Part shown: piece after piece, positions 47,450-60,800 of the stretch
Layout: the number at the start of each line of letters is the position of its first letter
Numbering within the stretch: position 1 is the first letter of the stretch
Origin: Pontederia crassipes
Taxonomy: Eukaryota; Streptophyta; Magnoliopsida; Commelinales; Pontederiaceae
Direction of reading: 5' to 3'
Length of the DNA: 64,000 nt
Assembly: GCA_030549335.1 (NCBI GenBank)
Contig: CM060188.1
Span: 14,139,501-14,203,500 of the forward strand
Notes under the pieces: generated by a model
Database searches by the model: none
Seen by the model: only the letters and a program-made list of their open reading frames with translations
What the model was told of the DNA's origin: nothing
Position numbers and translations under genes: made by a program

Positions 47450-48620
47450 CCTAAGACTTTTGAATGAAAGTGCTAAAATTTTTTTAATGTTTTGAACATG
47501 ATATGTCCAGACCATATCGAGACCCCACTTGTTTTATTTCCACAACTATCATAAACCAGCAAAAAGTTAACTCTTTGCTCAGACCCACCTTATAGGAAAC
47601 AAGAAAATTTCCTTGTTCTTTGCTACCATCAGAAGCGAACTTTAAGGAAAAAACAAAGGGAATGAATTCAGATAAATTCAGAAGCATCATAACACAAATA
47701 TCACATTGGAGCTCAAAGGTCACCTATGGGCAGTGGGAGATAGTGGCGAAGGCATTGGAAATGGCGACGTTTGGCGATGCCCGGCGATTGGAGGCAATGA
47801 CCAGAGGGGCTTGGTGGGATCATGGTTGCGGCTACACACGAGGTCTCTTCGTCGACTGACGGATCAAGCAGCACTTAGAGGAGATAGCACTCAACTACGA
47901 GCATCCTTCAGGACACCTGGACAAAGGCAACGACCATCAATGAAGAGAGAGGGGATCGTGGAGAGGCAAAGGGAACGGAAGGAACGTGCCCTAAGACCCA
48001 TTAAATCCAATAAATAATGGGAAAAAAGGAGAGAGCGAGCACTTAAAATGTCATTGAAATATCATATGAAACCATTTTATCTTATTTCTTTAGTGGAAAT
48101 AAAACAAGCGAGTCTCAATACGGTCTGATTCATATGATGTTCAAAACATTAAAAATCTGTGAGCACTTTCGTTCAAAAGTCTTAGGGCATGTTCCTTCCA
48201 TTCCCTCCGCCTCTCCATGATCCCTTCTCTCTTCGCTGACGATCGTTGCCTTCGTCCATGCATCCCGAATGATGCTTGTAGTCGAACACTATCACCTCGA
48301 AGTGTTGCTTCATCCGACAACTAGCGAAGTGACCTCGTAGTTGTGTAGCCGCAACCATAATCCTGCCAAACCCTCTGGTCATTGTCTCCAATTGTCGGGC
48401 ACTGCCTAACGTTGCCACTTCCAAACACCTTCGTCACTATCTCCCAATGCATCCAAAGGTAACATTTGAGCTTATATTTGTGATATGATGCTTCTGAATT
48501 CGTTCCCTTTGTTTTTTCTTAAAATTTTCTTCTAATGGTAGTGGAGAACAAGGAAAGTTTCTTATTTCCTATAGGGTGGGTTTGAGCAAAGAGTTAACTT
48601 TTTGTTGGTCTACGAAAGTA
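47450..48620. repeat. Large inverted repeat, arms of about 430-450 bp
   Basis: The left arm (47560-47992) and the reverse complement of the right arm (48187-48610) align over their whole length, from AAAAAGTTAACTCTTTGCTCA to GGAACGTGCCCTAAG, at roughly 80-85 percent by eye. A second, shorter inverted pair of about 95 bp (47450-47545 and 48097-48187; CCTAAGACTTTTGAATGAAAG) sits outside the left arm but inside the right arm, so the order of modules differs between the two sides. No transposase is present. A transcript could fold into a long hairpin. Confidence 0.75.
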
Positions 48621-49636
48621 ATGCTAGCGTAAAGCATTATCTTTTTGTTAGGCAATATCTGTTGTGGTAGTAATGCATGTAATTCTAATGCTAGGAATAC
48701 TAAATAAGATTGCAAATACAAATGTAATGGAACCCAAAAATTTCATGTTTCATTGTCATTTTTGGGGGTTCTCTAGTGTTATTTTTCATGCAATTCTAGT
48801 GTTATATTTGGGACAATTTTTTTGAGTTGCTCAACTAGATAGCTAAGTTTTGTTGAATAATCTTGCACAAAGTTGCTAATGGCTAATGACTAAAAATAGA
48901 ACAATGACATTTTCTTTAAACAATCATACAAATTTGAACAATTGGATCAGTGGTCCGTGCACATGGGCTTGTCTCTGCCAACAATGAACTTGCAGGAGTC
49001 TCAAGGGAGAGCTACTTTTGCTTGATATTGGCAATCTCATAGATGCGTCGTAGGTGACAGAGGAAATAGATAAATGGCAGGGAATGCTGTCAGACTTCTC
49101 AAGAAACCAAGAGATGGAGGGGGATCACTTGATGATGAACTCCGTTGTGACAGCAAACAAATGGATTTGGCATCTAAATTGGATAGTTGTTGACCGCTCC
49201 GTGCACTTGATAGTGAGTATACTTCGCAGGCGAACGGAGGTAGCGGTGAGTGACACTTTAAGAAGGTCTCGGTGCTTGAGTAGAGTGATAAGTGGTAATA
49301 TGTTGTGTGTGTGGTGAGGTGGTGCACCAATTACATATATTCAGCATTTGGATATGCAAGTCAATCACAAGTTGTGTCAGTGGGTGAAAATCACACCTAG
49401 CCTGTGATGATATATATCGTTAAGGTGTGAAAAAACTTAATTAGCTGAAAATGGCAAACACAATTAGATGCACTAGCAACAAGTTGTAAAAAAATAAACT
49501 TAAACACACAACTACAACAACAAGTGCACAACTTTTATTGTTCTATAATGGGAGTAAAATCCATAGGGAAATTGACTAATGGCACTAGCACTAACCTACT
49601 CTCAATAATCTAAGTCGATTGATTTCTACCACTAAT
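48621..49636. other. AT-rich spacer
   Basis: No coding signal. A mixed-composition patch at 48950-49320 has open frames on both strands but no recognised family. Confidence 0.4.
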
Positions 49637-50288
49637 GCAAATTCAAATAGCACTTAAGCAAATGTTTTTGGGTTTTCAACTTAAGGAGACAATGAAACAA
49701 AAGCTAAAACTCAAATGCAAAAAAAAAAGACTGCTATTCAAGATGATAAAATGCCGACATGTGGGGTCACCATTAAATTGATTCTCTATCATTTATTCAT
49801 TAAATATGATAAATGCGCAATCAAGATTGTAATGTAAATGATTAGCTAGCTTATGCATGGACGACTAAATGAAGTGCTTGCCTACTCCCGTGATTGAACT
49901 CTTTAAATAGTTTTAAAGAATGATTCCAAACTGCAGAACAACAAAAAAATACTCCTGTAAATGCAAATTCAAATAGCACTTAAGTAAATATTTTTGGGTT
50001 TTCAGCTTAAGGAGACACAATGAAACAAAAGCTAAAATTCAAATGAAAAAAAAGTACTGCTATTCAAGATGATAAAATGCCGAAGTGTGGGGTCACCATT
50101 AAATTAATTCTCTATCATTTATTCATTAAATATGATAAATGTGCAATCAAGATTGTAATGTAAATGATTAGCTAGCTTTTGCATGGATAACTAAATGAAG
50201 TGCTTGCCTACTCTTATGATTGAACTCTCTAAATAGTTTTAAGACATAATTCCAAACTGCGGAACAACAAAAAATACTCTTGTAGGCC
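49637..50288. repeat. 326-bp tandem duplication
   Basis: A unit beginning GCAAATTCAAATAGCACTTA at 49637 recurs at 49963 and runs to about 50288, with only a few differences. Few differences imply a fairly recent event. Non-coding. Confidence 0.88.
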
Positions 50289-50483
50289 GAGACATTCCAA
50301 TCTATTTTCCAACAAAAAGTACTCTTAGACGAGTATTGTAGAAAAATGCAAGTATGAACAATCAACAATCCAAACATGAGATCAAAATCAATTCGAAAAC
50401 ATAATCCAAAGCATTATAAATCATACAACTAAATGAAAAGGAACAAAATGATTGATGAATTTATGAGAAGCGTATAGATTTTT

Positions 50484-52620
50484 TTTTCACAAAATGAAGA
50501 ATGACTAACAAGATAGTAGTCGTCCAGAAATTCTCATTGCGAAGATCAAAGTAACAAAGCGTTACATATCTCAAAGAGAAATAATACAATCAATCATAAA
50601 AAAATGGCGAAAAGGAGCACCAACCCAATTTTTGTCCATCATCTATAAGCAATGGGTAATATTGCCAACGTGGATGCATGAGGCATGTCTTGATTAGTTC
50701 CACATGCGCAAGTCATAGGAGAAATGAGTATATATGGTAGCGCTTGGTAGGGTGCTTTTTAATAATATTGTACGAGCCAAGACTCAAAGCAGATAATATC
50801 TTACGCAAGTGTAAGAGCGTTACATTTGGTATTCACTCTGTGTGAGCCTTTGTACATGATGGGTGCTATCACTCAACGAGGACGTTGAGTCCCCTAAAGG
50901 GGAGAAGGATGCATAAGGCATGCCTTTGATTCCCACATACACAAGTCACAGGAGAAATGCTGGACACATATGTTAGTATGTCTTTAGCTTGGTAGGATGC
51001 GTTTTGGTAAAATTGTGAATCAAGATCTAAAGCGGATAATATTATACGCAAGTGTAAAAATCTTACAATAGTATTGCTCAGCACGGAAGAACTAGATGTT
51101 GCATTGCAGCCAAATAGCCCAAAGCACAGCCAATGGCTAGTTCGTCCTATAGGTACGAATCGTGGCCTACTTATTACTGCATTGGAAAGAACCCCAAAAG
51201 GCCTGCTCAGTGCTACAGTCAAGCCAATCCATACACGCTCATACTTCCCGGGCCACAGCACACCCAAAGAACAAGTGACAAAGAAAGATGTCTTCGATAG
51301 CATTCGAATAATTGCACATGCTATAACAAGTATTGACATTTTGAACCCACGGAGCACGATAAGTCTTTGTCATTATCCTTCTTCTTCTAAGTAGTCAGAC
51401 AAAGATACGATTTTAAGAGGCACCTTGCATTTCCAAATTAGCCTACAATCCAGCGTAAAATTGTTATTTAGAGAATCATTTGGCTAGCAGAGTGCCCGAT
51501 AAGCACTGCGAATTGAAAATGCTCCATTCGTCCAGTTCCAGCCATCTCTTTTGCTCTTAATTGGCCTAAAGTTTGTCAGCTAGCCAAATAGTGATGCAAG
51601 GTTGTTGATTCTCTATTTCGACAAGGAGGAGCGAATAGAAGGGTACCAAGAACCAGGTCTGCCATCTAGCCCATCAGATCAGTGGGCAGTCACTCTCAAG
51701 GTTTTATTCAGTGTCATGACAAAGAGCCACGGGAATTCTGACATAAGAGCACCCCGATTCATCCAGTTATCCTTCCATAAAAAGAACTCAATTCTATTAC
51801 TGACACCACCTGAAAAAAGAGGTTTAACAATCGTCATGACCATCCTTATGCTGCACCGTTCGCTGCCACATGCTCCTAGCGCATTGTGTTCTCATGGCAT
51901 GCCAAAATAACAGAGAACCACAGGTCATCGCCAGGGCACATGATGCGCGTGATCCATTGGGTCAGCAATGCGGTGTTCATGCGGCTAAGGTTTAGAATAC
52001 CAAGGCCCCCTCCAAAGCGGAGTAACAAGCATCTTCCAATACCTCTTCCATTTTTTTGCATTGGTTTGTCATAAGAAGCACCGACGGAGGGAGTCAATGC
52101 AGCGCTCCACCACTTTGGGGATCAACAGGAAATAAATAGGAAGTGTAGACATAACAAACTTGAGGACAATCAGACGCCCATCACACGAAAGCGTCCTAGA
52201 ACTCTAGCCATTAAGCTTGCATCGAAACATAGGGTCAGAATCGCAAGTATGAATGCGTCAATCCGATAGTGGAAGACCCACCCAGGGGTCAATCACTTCA
52301 TCTTTGTTCATTCCAAAGGGGACAAAGCCCCACTTTCTGTAGTTGACCTTGAGTCCCAACACATCTCCAATAATTCTACCATAATAGCCTATTTTCTAGC
52401 CGTTCCATGAATGAAAAATAACGTGTCATCAACATATGATAGGATTGGTACTAGGGAGTTATGCAAATGATGGCAACTCAAGCCAGAGAAAAGGACATTT
52501 CGGCAAGCAACAAACTCATCCCAGTCAAGGTGTTAGCTGCAATAGTGAATAGCATGGGTGCAAGCGGGCAATCATTTGAACCACTCCATATGAAGTTGAA
52601 CCACGTTTGAACCATGTTTG
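50484..52620 (-). mobile_element. L1-type LINE remnant carrying a TRIM
   Basis: On the minus strand, from 5' to 3': reverse-transcriptase pieces (CPLAPMLFTIAANTL, and the catalytic motif SYVDDTLFF near 52420), the GGGLGILNLSRMNTALL thumb-region motif (about 51990), and a zf-RVT-like tail near 51100-51350. A TTTTTTTT run at about 50484 marks the poly-A end. A TRIM (50675-51067) interrupts its 3' part. The LINE is 5'-truncated and has frame breaks. The 3' end is the same family as the LINE at 59718-60610. Confidence 0.7.
50675..51067 (+). mobile_element. TRIM (miniature LTR element, fossil)
   Basis: Two short direct repeats, 50675-50824 (150 bp) and 50910-51067 (158 bp), both TGCAT to TTACA, enclose 85 bp. 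The interior starts with a degenerate tRNA-Met primer site (TTTGGTATTCAC) and ends in a purine tract (AAAGGGGAGAAGGA). This is the layout of plant terminal-repeat retrotransposons in miniature, which have no genes. The two repeats are clearly diverged, so it is old. It lies within an L1 remnant and so inserted later than that LINE. Confidence 0.7.
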
Positions 52621-52993
52621 AACCGTACCTTGTTTACTTCACCCTAGGACTTTGTTTGGCGTGCGAGCGCTTTTGCTCAAATGCTTGACCACTGGATCTT
52701 GAATCCTCGACGACGCTCATAGGATGTAATAAGATGCTACCTATTTAAGTAGGTAGCACCACCACCATTAAATGGACAATAATACGATTAACATATAGTA
52801 TTAACATACAAGCAACATTCATTGTACATTTATTATTAAATATTTAATCCTGATTATGCATTATTAATATATATACGTTAATAATTTCTTCTTCTTTCTT
52901 TTTTAGACATAAGAGGATGGCTGTCGTCTTAATTGGCCATCCTCTTTTGTTATTTCTCTCTCTACTTGAAAACGCTCCGCCGAGCATTTACTA

Positions 52994-53412
52994 GGTGTCG
53001 TTTGGTTCGTGAACAAAGAATATAATATCTGGATATTTCTGACAATACAGCCAAATACAATGCAGAATAGGAATAACACCATCAAATTTTATTTTCTACG
53101 AAGCCACCTTGAATTCTAAAAACAAAACCATCCATTTTTGTACAAAATAAAGAATATCTTTATTCTTTCAAAACCATATAATAAAGATATTATCCTTTTT
53201 TTCCATTTTTTCATATTTTTTATTTTTCATTATTTAACTATATATTATTATATTATAATTTTTATTATTATAATAATAAATGTTACCTATTTATAGTAAT
53301 TTTTTTATTATCAAAATATTAAATTTATTCTTTAGAATAAAATTAGAATATAATATTTTTTAGAATAAAATTTGCTATCCTTTTTAAAAATTTCCTAGCC
53401 AAACGGTCGCAT
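52994..53412. mobile_element. AT-rich MITE, family member 2
   Basis: Left end GGTGTCGTTTGGTTCGTG and the reverse complement of the right end, TGCGACCGTTTGGCTAGG, form imperfect terminal inverted repeats. The AT-rich core (about 53190-53310) matches the element at 43043-43497. It ends only a few bases upstream of the probable leader of the exonuclease gene. Confidence 0.6.
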
Positions 53413-53439
53413 TTAAGATTAACCATTACATCGCCAACT

Positions 53440-53660
53440 AAGCATCGATCTAATATTCTGGTTCCTTCTCAACGGAGAAAAAAAATATTCTGGCTCCTCT
53501 TTATATTTCTCTCCCTCCTCCACCAAAAACCCCCTCAAAGGGTTCCGCCGCCGCCGGAGTGTAACATAAGGTTGAACCAAAATTATAGCATCAATGAGAT
53601 AGCACAGTTCCACAATCTGGATCTCGCTCCAGACAATCTTAAGAAGCCTATCTCTGCAAG
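53440..53660 (+). other. Probable non-coding first exon of the exonuclease gene
   Basis: A GC-richer stretch ending AAG/GTAGGG. Spliced to 54822 it keeps an open frame into the coding exon, but that frame contains no ATG upstream of 54838, so the stretch is best read as 5' leader. A CT/CCG-rich patch near 53510-53560 fits a plant 5' UTR. Confidence 0.45.
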
Positions 53661-54837
53661 GTAGGGTTTTCTGTTATGTAGTTTTTTGGTGCTATTTCAA
53701 AGGTCCGAAGAAGAAAATATCTAATGCAAGTAATGGTTTTTTTTTCATTTGCTTTATTTTTGTACAAACACTATAGTTCCAGATGTCATGTCTTACCGTT
53801 TCGGAATGTTGAGCAGTCTGATGGTAATATTTTCCCCGTTTTACGCCTATCAGGAGAATCAATTAGGTTGATGTGATAGTTTGTTGCTGTTGCATAGATG
53901 GTAAATGGCGTAAGCATTCTAAGATACATCTCTGCAAGTGGTACAAATTGCTATAGATCACATTTTCGTAAGTTGGCAATACCAGCAAGTAGGTATTATT
54001 TCTTATTCTTATCCATCTTTTTGTGAAAGAAATGTTATCATTGTTTTTCTTTTTTACTTTCTGGATCAAATGTCATGTGAATCCATGATTTATACATTAG
54101 AAATTGGAGAAATCTCATTATATTTGAGCAAGATGAATATGTTAATTGTACGCCATACTGTAGTAGTTCCGTCCTATGCTCATATGTTCTTGTTCTGAAT
54201 ATAAAATAAAGCTACGTTGGAAATTTAACTATTAATGTAACATATGAAATAAGAAGTAATATCAGTCCTTTAGAAGTTTGAGTTTGTGAAACTTCAAAGA
54301 ACCTTCTCATGATTTATATTTAGATGTCAATGAATAATTGATGTAAAGAAAATCTAACGTACCAGAAGTTTATATCTCAAAGTTTTCTGAACATCATTGA
54401 GTTATAAGAAATTTGTTTAATAAATTGTTTCAATGTTCAGAGGATAAATTTCTGATTTTTGTTTTTGTATTATTGATCAAAAGGGTACACTAAAGTTCTA
54501 TGCTGTTATTGTACAATGGATTTCTACTAACTTTCAAATTGACTGAGTGCTTTTGATACAGCAGGATATGTACAACACAAATTAGTATGGGCCTTAGATT
54601 ACTTTGACTTTTCTATTTTTCTTGCTTGCGCTATTATTTTAGCTTTTTATCTCCTTTTCCAGGGCTTTCTTAAGTCCATAATGGCTATTGCACTCTGGGA
54701 TAAAGCACATGAATTTGCTGAGTTTTAAGGGATTTAGCATCTGTAGTTTGTCCTTGTATCTTCATATTTCTAATGTTCAGTGTGATATTGAACATACATA
54801 TTATTTTGTTTGACTATGCAGGTTCTCTCCATCCAAT

Positions 54838-57800
54838 ATGAGATATCGTCGGGAAGCAAAAAGAGGCACTACAAATGAAGAATCTAACAAAGAGAATTTG
54901 GCTATTCTTTTGCATTCATTTTCAGACATGTCTCGCACTTCTCCACTTGCTTTCCTGTATCTTCTGAAGGAATGTTATGTGTATGGTAGGTTTTCCTGAC
55001 ATTTATTCTTCTTGATCTTTGGTACTTTCACAATTGTTTGGTAAATGTGAAATGTTTCATGGACATAAAATCAAAGCGATAAAGATTATGCGTATGGATG
55101 TTTTGTGCATGTGGTCTAAAGATGTGGAAGTCCATGTTCACGTCTATATATTATATTGAACTCGAATCTGTAATTTAGTGGTTCTGATGCAAGCTTGCAC
55201 GTATTTTAATTCTTTATGAAGGTACATGTAAAGCAACTCCTAAGTTCAAGGTGCTTATGCAACAAGTGTCAAGAGCCTTGCACAATGGACCTCAGCCTGG
55301 GCCTTTTACATTCATTGTTCAATGCCTTTATGTTGTGCCTCTGTTGGGAAATCAATATGCTGAGGGTTTTGGTCACATGCTGCTTTCATCTATCAGGTAT
55401 TGCAAATCACAAGGATTGGCACCAGAAGATTTTTCAAAAGCAAAGGGCTTAGCAGCGCAATTGGTTCTTGATATTCTTTCTTGTGTTGTTACTCATGAAG
55501 ATCGTGTTCTAATAAAGTTACTAGAAGCATTTGATATTCAGTTGCAAGATATTGCAGATGCTATATGTGGATCAGAGTCGAGGGATAAAGGCCTAGAAAA
55601 AGCAAAGTCATACATTGAGCAGTATATTTTTATTTTTGTTGAGTCACAATCATATATGACTGCTGTAACTCTATTGGAGAGGTTTTCCATTCATATATCT
55701 GGCGAGTCGTTTCTTTTGGAGATGGTGCAAAACAACCATTTCAAAGCAGCAGAAAAATGGGCCAGTTTTGTGGGGAAACCTCTGATATGTTTGCTTGTGC
55801 AAAAGTATGCGGATCTAAAGATGCTAAAGAATGCGTATGACATGATAAAAAAGCACAATCTTGTGCAAGAACTTCCAGATATCTATCATTCATATAAAGA
55901 AAGGTATTACAGTTTAGCATTGTGCTTTTTAGCTAAATTTATTGAGATATCGTTAGGTTATTGTCAATCACTAATTTTAGTGTTGCCTTGATTATAGTTT
56001 ATTAAAGAAACTTGCTGAGAAAGGTTTGTGGGATCTTGCTGAACTGAAGACAAACAAAGATAGACGGCTTCTAGATTATCTGGTAAGAACGTTGGTTATA
56101 CTGTGTAGTTATTTGTAGGGAATGCTAGGCCAATAATTTAATTAAGGATAAATAGTGTGTGCAGTGCTGCAGGGTGCAATGTGGCCCTGCAGTGCTCCAA
56201 CACGTGCACGTGGGCCTTTTCCCTATGAGAGGGGTTGCAGCACTTCTTCCAGCAGTATTGCACAGTCCCTCTCCCTTTTATCGAATAACGTGTTATAGAC
56301 AGAAAACTGGAAATGCATGCCAGTATTTCCCCTGTTGTAGCTTGTCATTTTTTTCTCTGTTTGTTGGTTGAAGGTTGGGGTGGTGTTTGAGGATTGTTGT
56401 AATCTGGGATTTATATGATGGTCAAGCTGATTATTTCATATTGAACTGGCCTGACAGGCAGCCTGTTTGGTTTTGAGGTTCAACTTTATTGCTTGTTTTC
56501 TCCGGGGACAATAGAAACTTAAAAGAAGAGAGTTGGTTGAAAGGACCTTTCTTGCTATTTAGTGGGACTTACCTCTTTTTTCCTGTAACATGGTGACTGA
56601 TGACATCAAGTGCAACAGCAGCTGCATTGTGTATACCAAATCAGTGTCATCATTTTTCTTTTCTCATTCTCTTTCTTGTCTTTTTTTATTTCTGTCCATT
56701 ATTTACTTTGCCTTTGTTTTTATTTCTATCTTCCCTGGCATTGGTTGAATGAGGGGAACTCATAAGATGATCGATATGGTTTGTTGGCAGTATTGTTCAT
56801 ATTGTTTAAATCCTTGATTATGATCTTTCTTCTATTGAAAATTTCTGCTCTTTTCTTGTGATAAAGGTTTATCTGGCTTTGGAAGCTGGTTACATTGAAA
56901 AGGTCAATGAATTATGTGAGCGTTACTCCCTTGAAGGTTTTGCCAAGGCTTCAGGTATTAGGTCCTTTCCTACTTTATGTTTTGTTATCGGATGATTATC
57001 TAGCCATGTGTTTCTATTGATGTTGGCATGGTTCACTTAACGAGATGCAAGTACACCACATCAACATTTTCTCCGTTCAAAAGTCAAAGTCACACCTGTT
57101 ATAATGAACTCACAATTTTCTTACAATATTTTCCTTCTCTTTTTAACACTTGGCTCAGAGGAACAAGAATTGGAGAGAAAAACTGAAGATAAAGTAAATG
57201 CTGACCACGTGATTCTGTGATTATGATTTTCTGCTTGATATCTTTCCTTCGATGCTAGACCCCTTTTCTTTATAGTGTTTCTCTTCCATATGTGCTCTGG
57301 TAGTTTAAAAACATTCAAATTGTGGTTGTTAAACTTTCCATCAAGGGCCGAGCGGTTCATCCTGGGACGGGCATCTGGTATTTCAGACCTTCTGATCGTC
57401 TTCAGCCTTCTTGATTTCTTCTGGTCATCCTCTCCTCTGTTGCCGGGCATCTCATTGCTTGCTGCACAAGTGAGCTTCAGCACTGCTTTCGTCCGGGCGT
57501 TCAGTCAAGAAGTCTGCCGGTCGACCATTGTTGATCCCATGGACGAGTTTTCATAAGTTTTCACTTCGGTGACCAATTCAAAGTCTGCCCACTTGTCTGA
57601 AGGCTCTTGTTTGATCCCAAACTTGCCTCAGTCCTACTCTTGCCTTTGTCCTACTTTGGGCTGATGACTGGTCATCCGATGGAAGAGCACATAAACTGGT
57701 GACATTTTTGTTCTGAGTGGGCGCTCAGTCTGTCGCTGTCTGGTTGTTTGGCAGTCATCGACGAGAGATGAACTTCAAATTGTTAATACAGTCGTTCTGC

Positions 57801-60800
57801 CTAGTTTGTTCATCGTTCTCAACTTATAATCCTTCAAGCCAATTCACGAGAACCCCCCATATGCTTTTTAAGCATGAATGTTGCTCATAATTTACATAAT
57901 CATTACATAAAAATGTAAACTATGCTTTTTGATTAAGTCAATTGCTAGGAATAAAGGTTGGAAAAAACTACCATCTTGCTAGTCGTCCTTTCTCGTTTCA
58001 AAATAAAGGTTGGAAAAAGCATATGTTTGATTATTTGTTTTGTAGAACCTTTGTTGTGCTCCTATCAAAAAAATCTTTATTATGTTTCACACTTAGGTGA
58101 GTGTCACTTTCAAAACTTTTTTTGCGGTCTAGACCCATTGGTGTGTAAGGTTACTAGTGCATGACTAATCTGATGTTTGCATGACTAATCTGATGTTTCA
58201 CACTTAGGCGAGTATTAGTTTTTTTTATTTATCCTTGTATGTTTCCTTTTTTAAGATCATGTTTCCTATATGTTAACCATGTATTTTATCTTGCAGATGA
58301 TGCTTTGACTGAAGATACTTCTAAATCTCATTACTTGGATCTTAAGAATCTAATTCTTGAAGATATCATATGGGTTGATGAAATTGATGGATTATTAGCC
58401 GCAACAGATTATATAGAGGGATGCAAAATCATTGGAATCGATTGTGAGTGGAAGCCTAATTATGAGAAAGGGAGCAAGCCTAACAAGGTTACTGTTGTGA
58501 AATCTTTGTTTTGAACTTCTTGGATTTCTTTATAAATATGGAATTAATCTTGCATAATGATTGAGCCACAATATTCCTCATCTTTTTCTATACATTACTA
58601 TATAGTGTTCAGTGGTATTTATCCCGCTACTATCCTTACAAAGGCGTCAGCCTTCAAATCAAACTGGTAGCACACATGATACAATTGAGAACAAATAGTT
58701 AAGATTTTCTTCACCTTAGTGACGAGTTCTGCCAAATGATGCTAGATTACGTTTCTTGGTCCCAGGTATCTATCATGCAGATTGCTTCAGAGAATAGAGC
58801 TTACATCTTCGATCTGATAAAGTTGTATGAAGATGAACAAGGAATACTTGATAACTGCCTTAGGCGTATTTTTTGTTCCTCCAACACTTTAAAACTTGGT
58901 ATAAATCAATAGGATTACGACTCTCAACTACTTTTTTTTTCCTCAACAACTAATCCAATTATTTGTCTCCTTTCTTCAATGCTTAGGCTATAATTTGCAA
59001 TGCGACCTTCATCAGTTATCCCATTCTTATGGAGACTTGGAGTGTTTCACATCCTATGAAATGCTTCTTGATGTTCAGAAACTGTTCAAGGAGCATAATG
59101 GGGGACTGTCTGGATTGGCCAAGGTATTTTGTATCACCCTACCTTTTTCTTGTTATATGATATATTTTTCACTTAATCCAGTGTTTAACATGCTATTTGG
59201 TTAACGTTCATTTACATTGTGAGATAAATCATGTCCATTTACTTGACCAGAAAATACTGGGAGCTGGTTTGAACAAGACAAGACGTAATAGCAACTGGGA
59301 ACAAAGGCCATTGAGTCAGAATCAGGTATTCTCCCAAATTAACAACCCATCCATAAACACTGCAACAATTGTTATATAAAATTTTTGTAAAGAATGTCCA
59401 TCTTATGAATTCATCTCCTAATTATTGTAAAGCGATAACGTTTTGTGTGAGCTAGAAATAATCAGAATTCTTCTTATGTGAGTGGGTCATATGAAACGTA
59501 ATGAATGTAAAGTGGCATGAATGGTCTCAAGCAAATTTTAAATCCTTAGTTTTCACAAATCTGTAAGTGCACATGCTCTAAAAAAAACTGCAAGTGCACA
59601 TATCGCATTGTGCCCCAAAATATTGTATTCTCAAAGATTTGTAATAGAACCTAACAAAACTAGCTAACTGGTTCTAAAAAAGGAAATAAGTAAAATCAGC
59701 AAAGTGACAAACAAACTGAGTTTTTTTTTTGAAACAAGAAAGGACGACTAGCAAGAAGGTAGTCATCCAAAAGTTCCATTAATAATAGTAGAGATTACAA
59801 AAAGTTTGATAGAAAGGCCAATAAACTTCCAGGCCATGAACAAAAAGACAGCAATCTAGGCGTCTGCAAACTTGGGCGGGCATTCAAAGGACCGACATAT
59901 AGTAGATCAAGAGCGCCAAGAGGATTGATCTAAGTAGTATGAGCCGACCTCCATGTGAAAGTAGGTGTGAGCTCCACCCATGAAGTATGTGCTCTAGTTC
60001 AATAACCAGGGTCTACCCCCGAGAGCTGATGTGGGGTGGCCCAAATAAGTAATTGCTAGAGTGCTAGTTGGAGTGTGAAGCAAGTTGCACATCGGGTGGC
60101 GACCTCCGCAACCATGCCGAAGGGGATGATGGAGCATGGCTATTTGGAGGCCGGATGCCTCACCCAAAGCTCCACAAGATGGCCACTGGCTAGTCTCCTG
60201 ATTGGAGCCCTCGATGAAGAATCAGCGTACTGGAGGAGGGGGGATCCCCAGCAAAGCCCCTGAATAAGATGGTCGCACAAGATGCCTGGGCGCACCTAGC
60301 AAGGGTGTCCACAGCCAAGACGAAGAGCATCGGGGCCAATGGACAGCCCTGTCAAACCCCCCTCTGCGGCTGCACCCAACCACCCGAACTCGCTCCGTTG
60401 ACCAGGATTGAGAAAGAAGGGTAATAATACAACACTTCATCCAAGTGATCCAGATTTTCGGAAAGCCTCCGAACTGAAACGAGTGCCAAAGAAAAGACGA
60501 GACAATGTCATAAGCTTTAGAAAAATCCACCTTCCATTAGAAGGCATGTCGATTCGTCCTCCGCCACTGGCCAATGATCTCCGTGGCAATCTTGGTGTAA
60601 ATTGAGCGGCTTGGATGGTTGGACCTGAGTTTTGGCCGGATCTGATCAGTCCAATGACTCCAATCTGGCCCAATAGCCTTCCTGGATTTAGAGTAGTTCT
60701 AGAATCAGTTAGACACCAGGGTGGCAGCTGGTCTGGTTCAACAGCCGGTCCGGTCTGGGTTTCACAACTGTGCTTAGAATTAGATTCAGTGGAATCAGGA

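Noticed and set aside
51074-51394. 106-codon open frame on the + strand
   Set aside because: Antisense to the decayed tail of the L1 LINE; no independent support.
52736-52757. Near-perfect 22-bp palindrome (GCTACCT ... AGGTAGC) as a regulatory or transposon site
   Set aside because: Isolated, with no gene or element boundary nearby; likely chance in repetitive spacer.
57345-57362. GGCCGAGCGGTTCATCC, similar to the D-arm of tRNA-Ser or tRNA-Leu
   Set aside because: No matching acceptor stem, anticodon arm or T-loop nearby.
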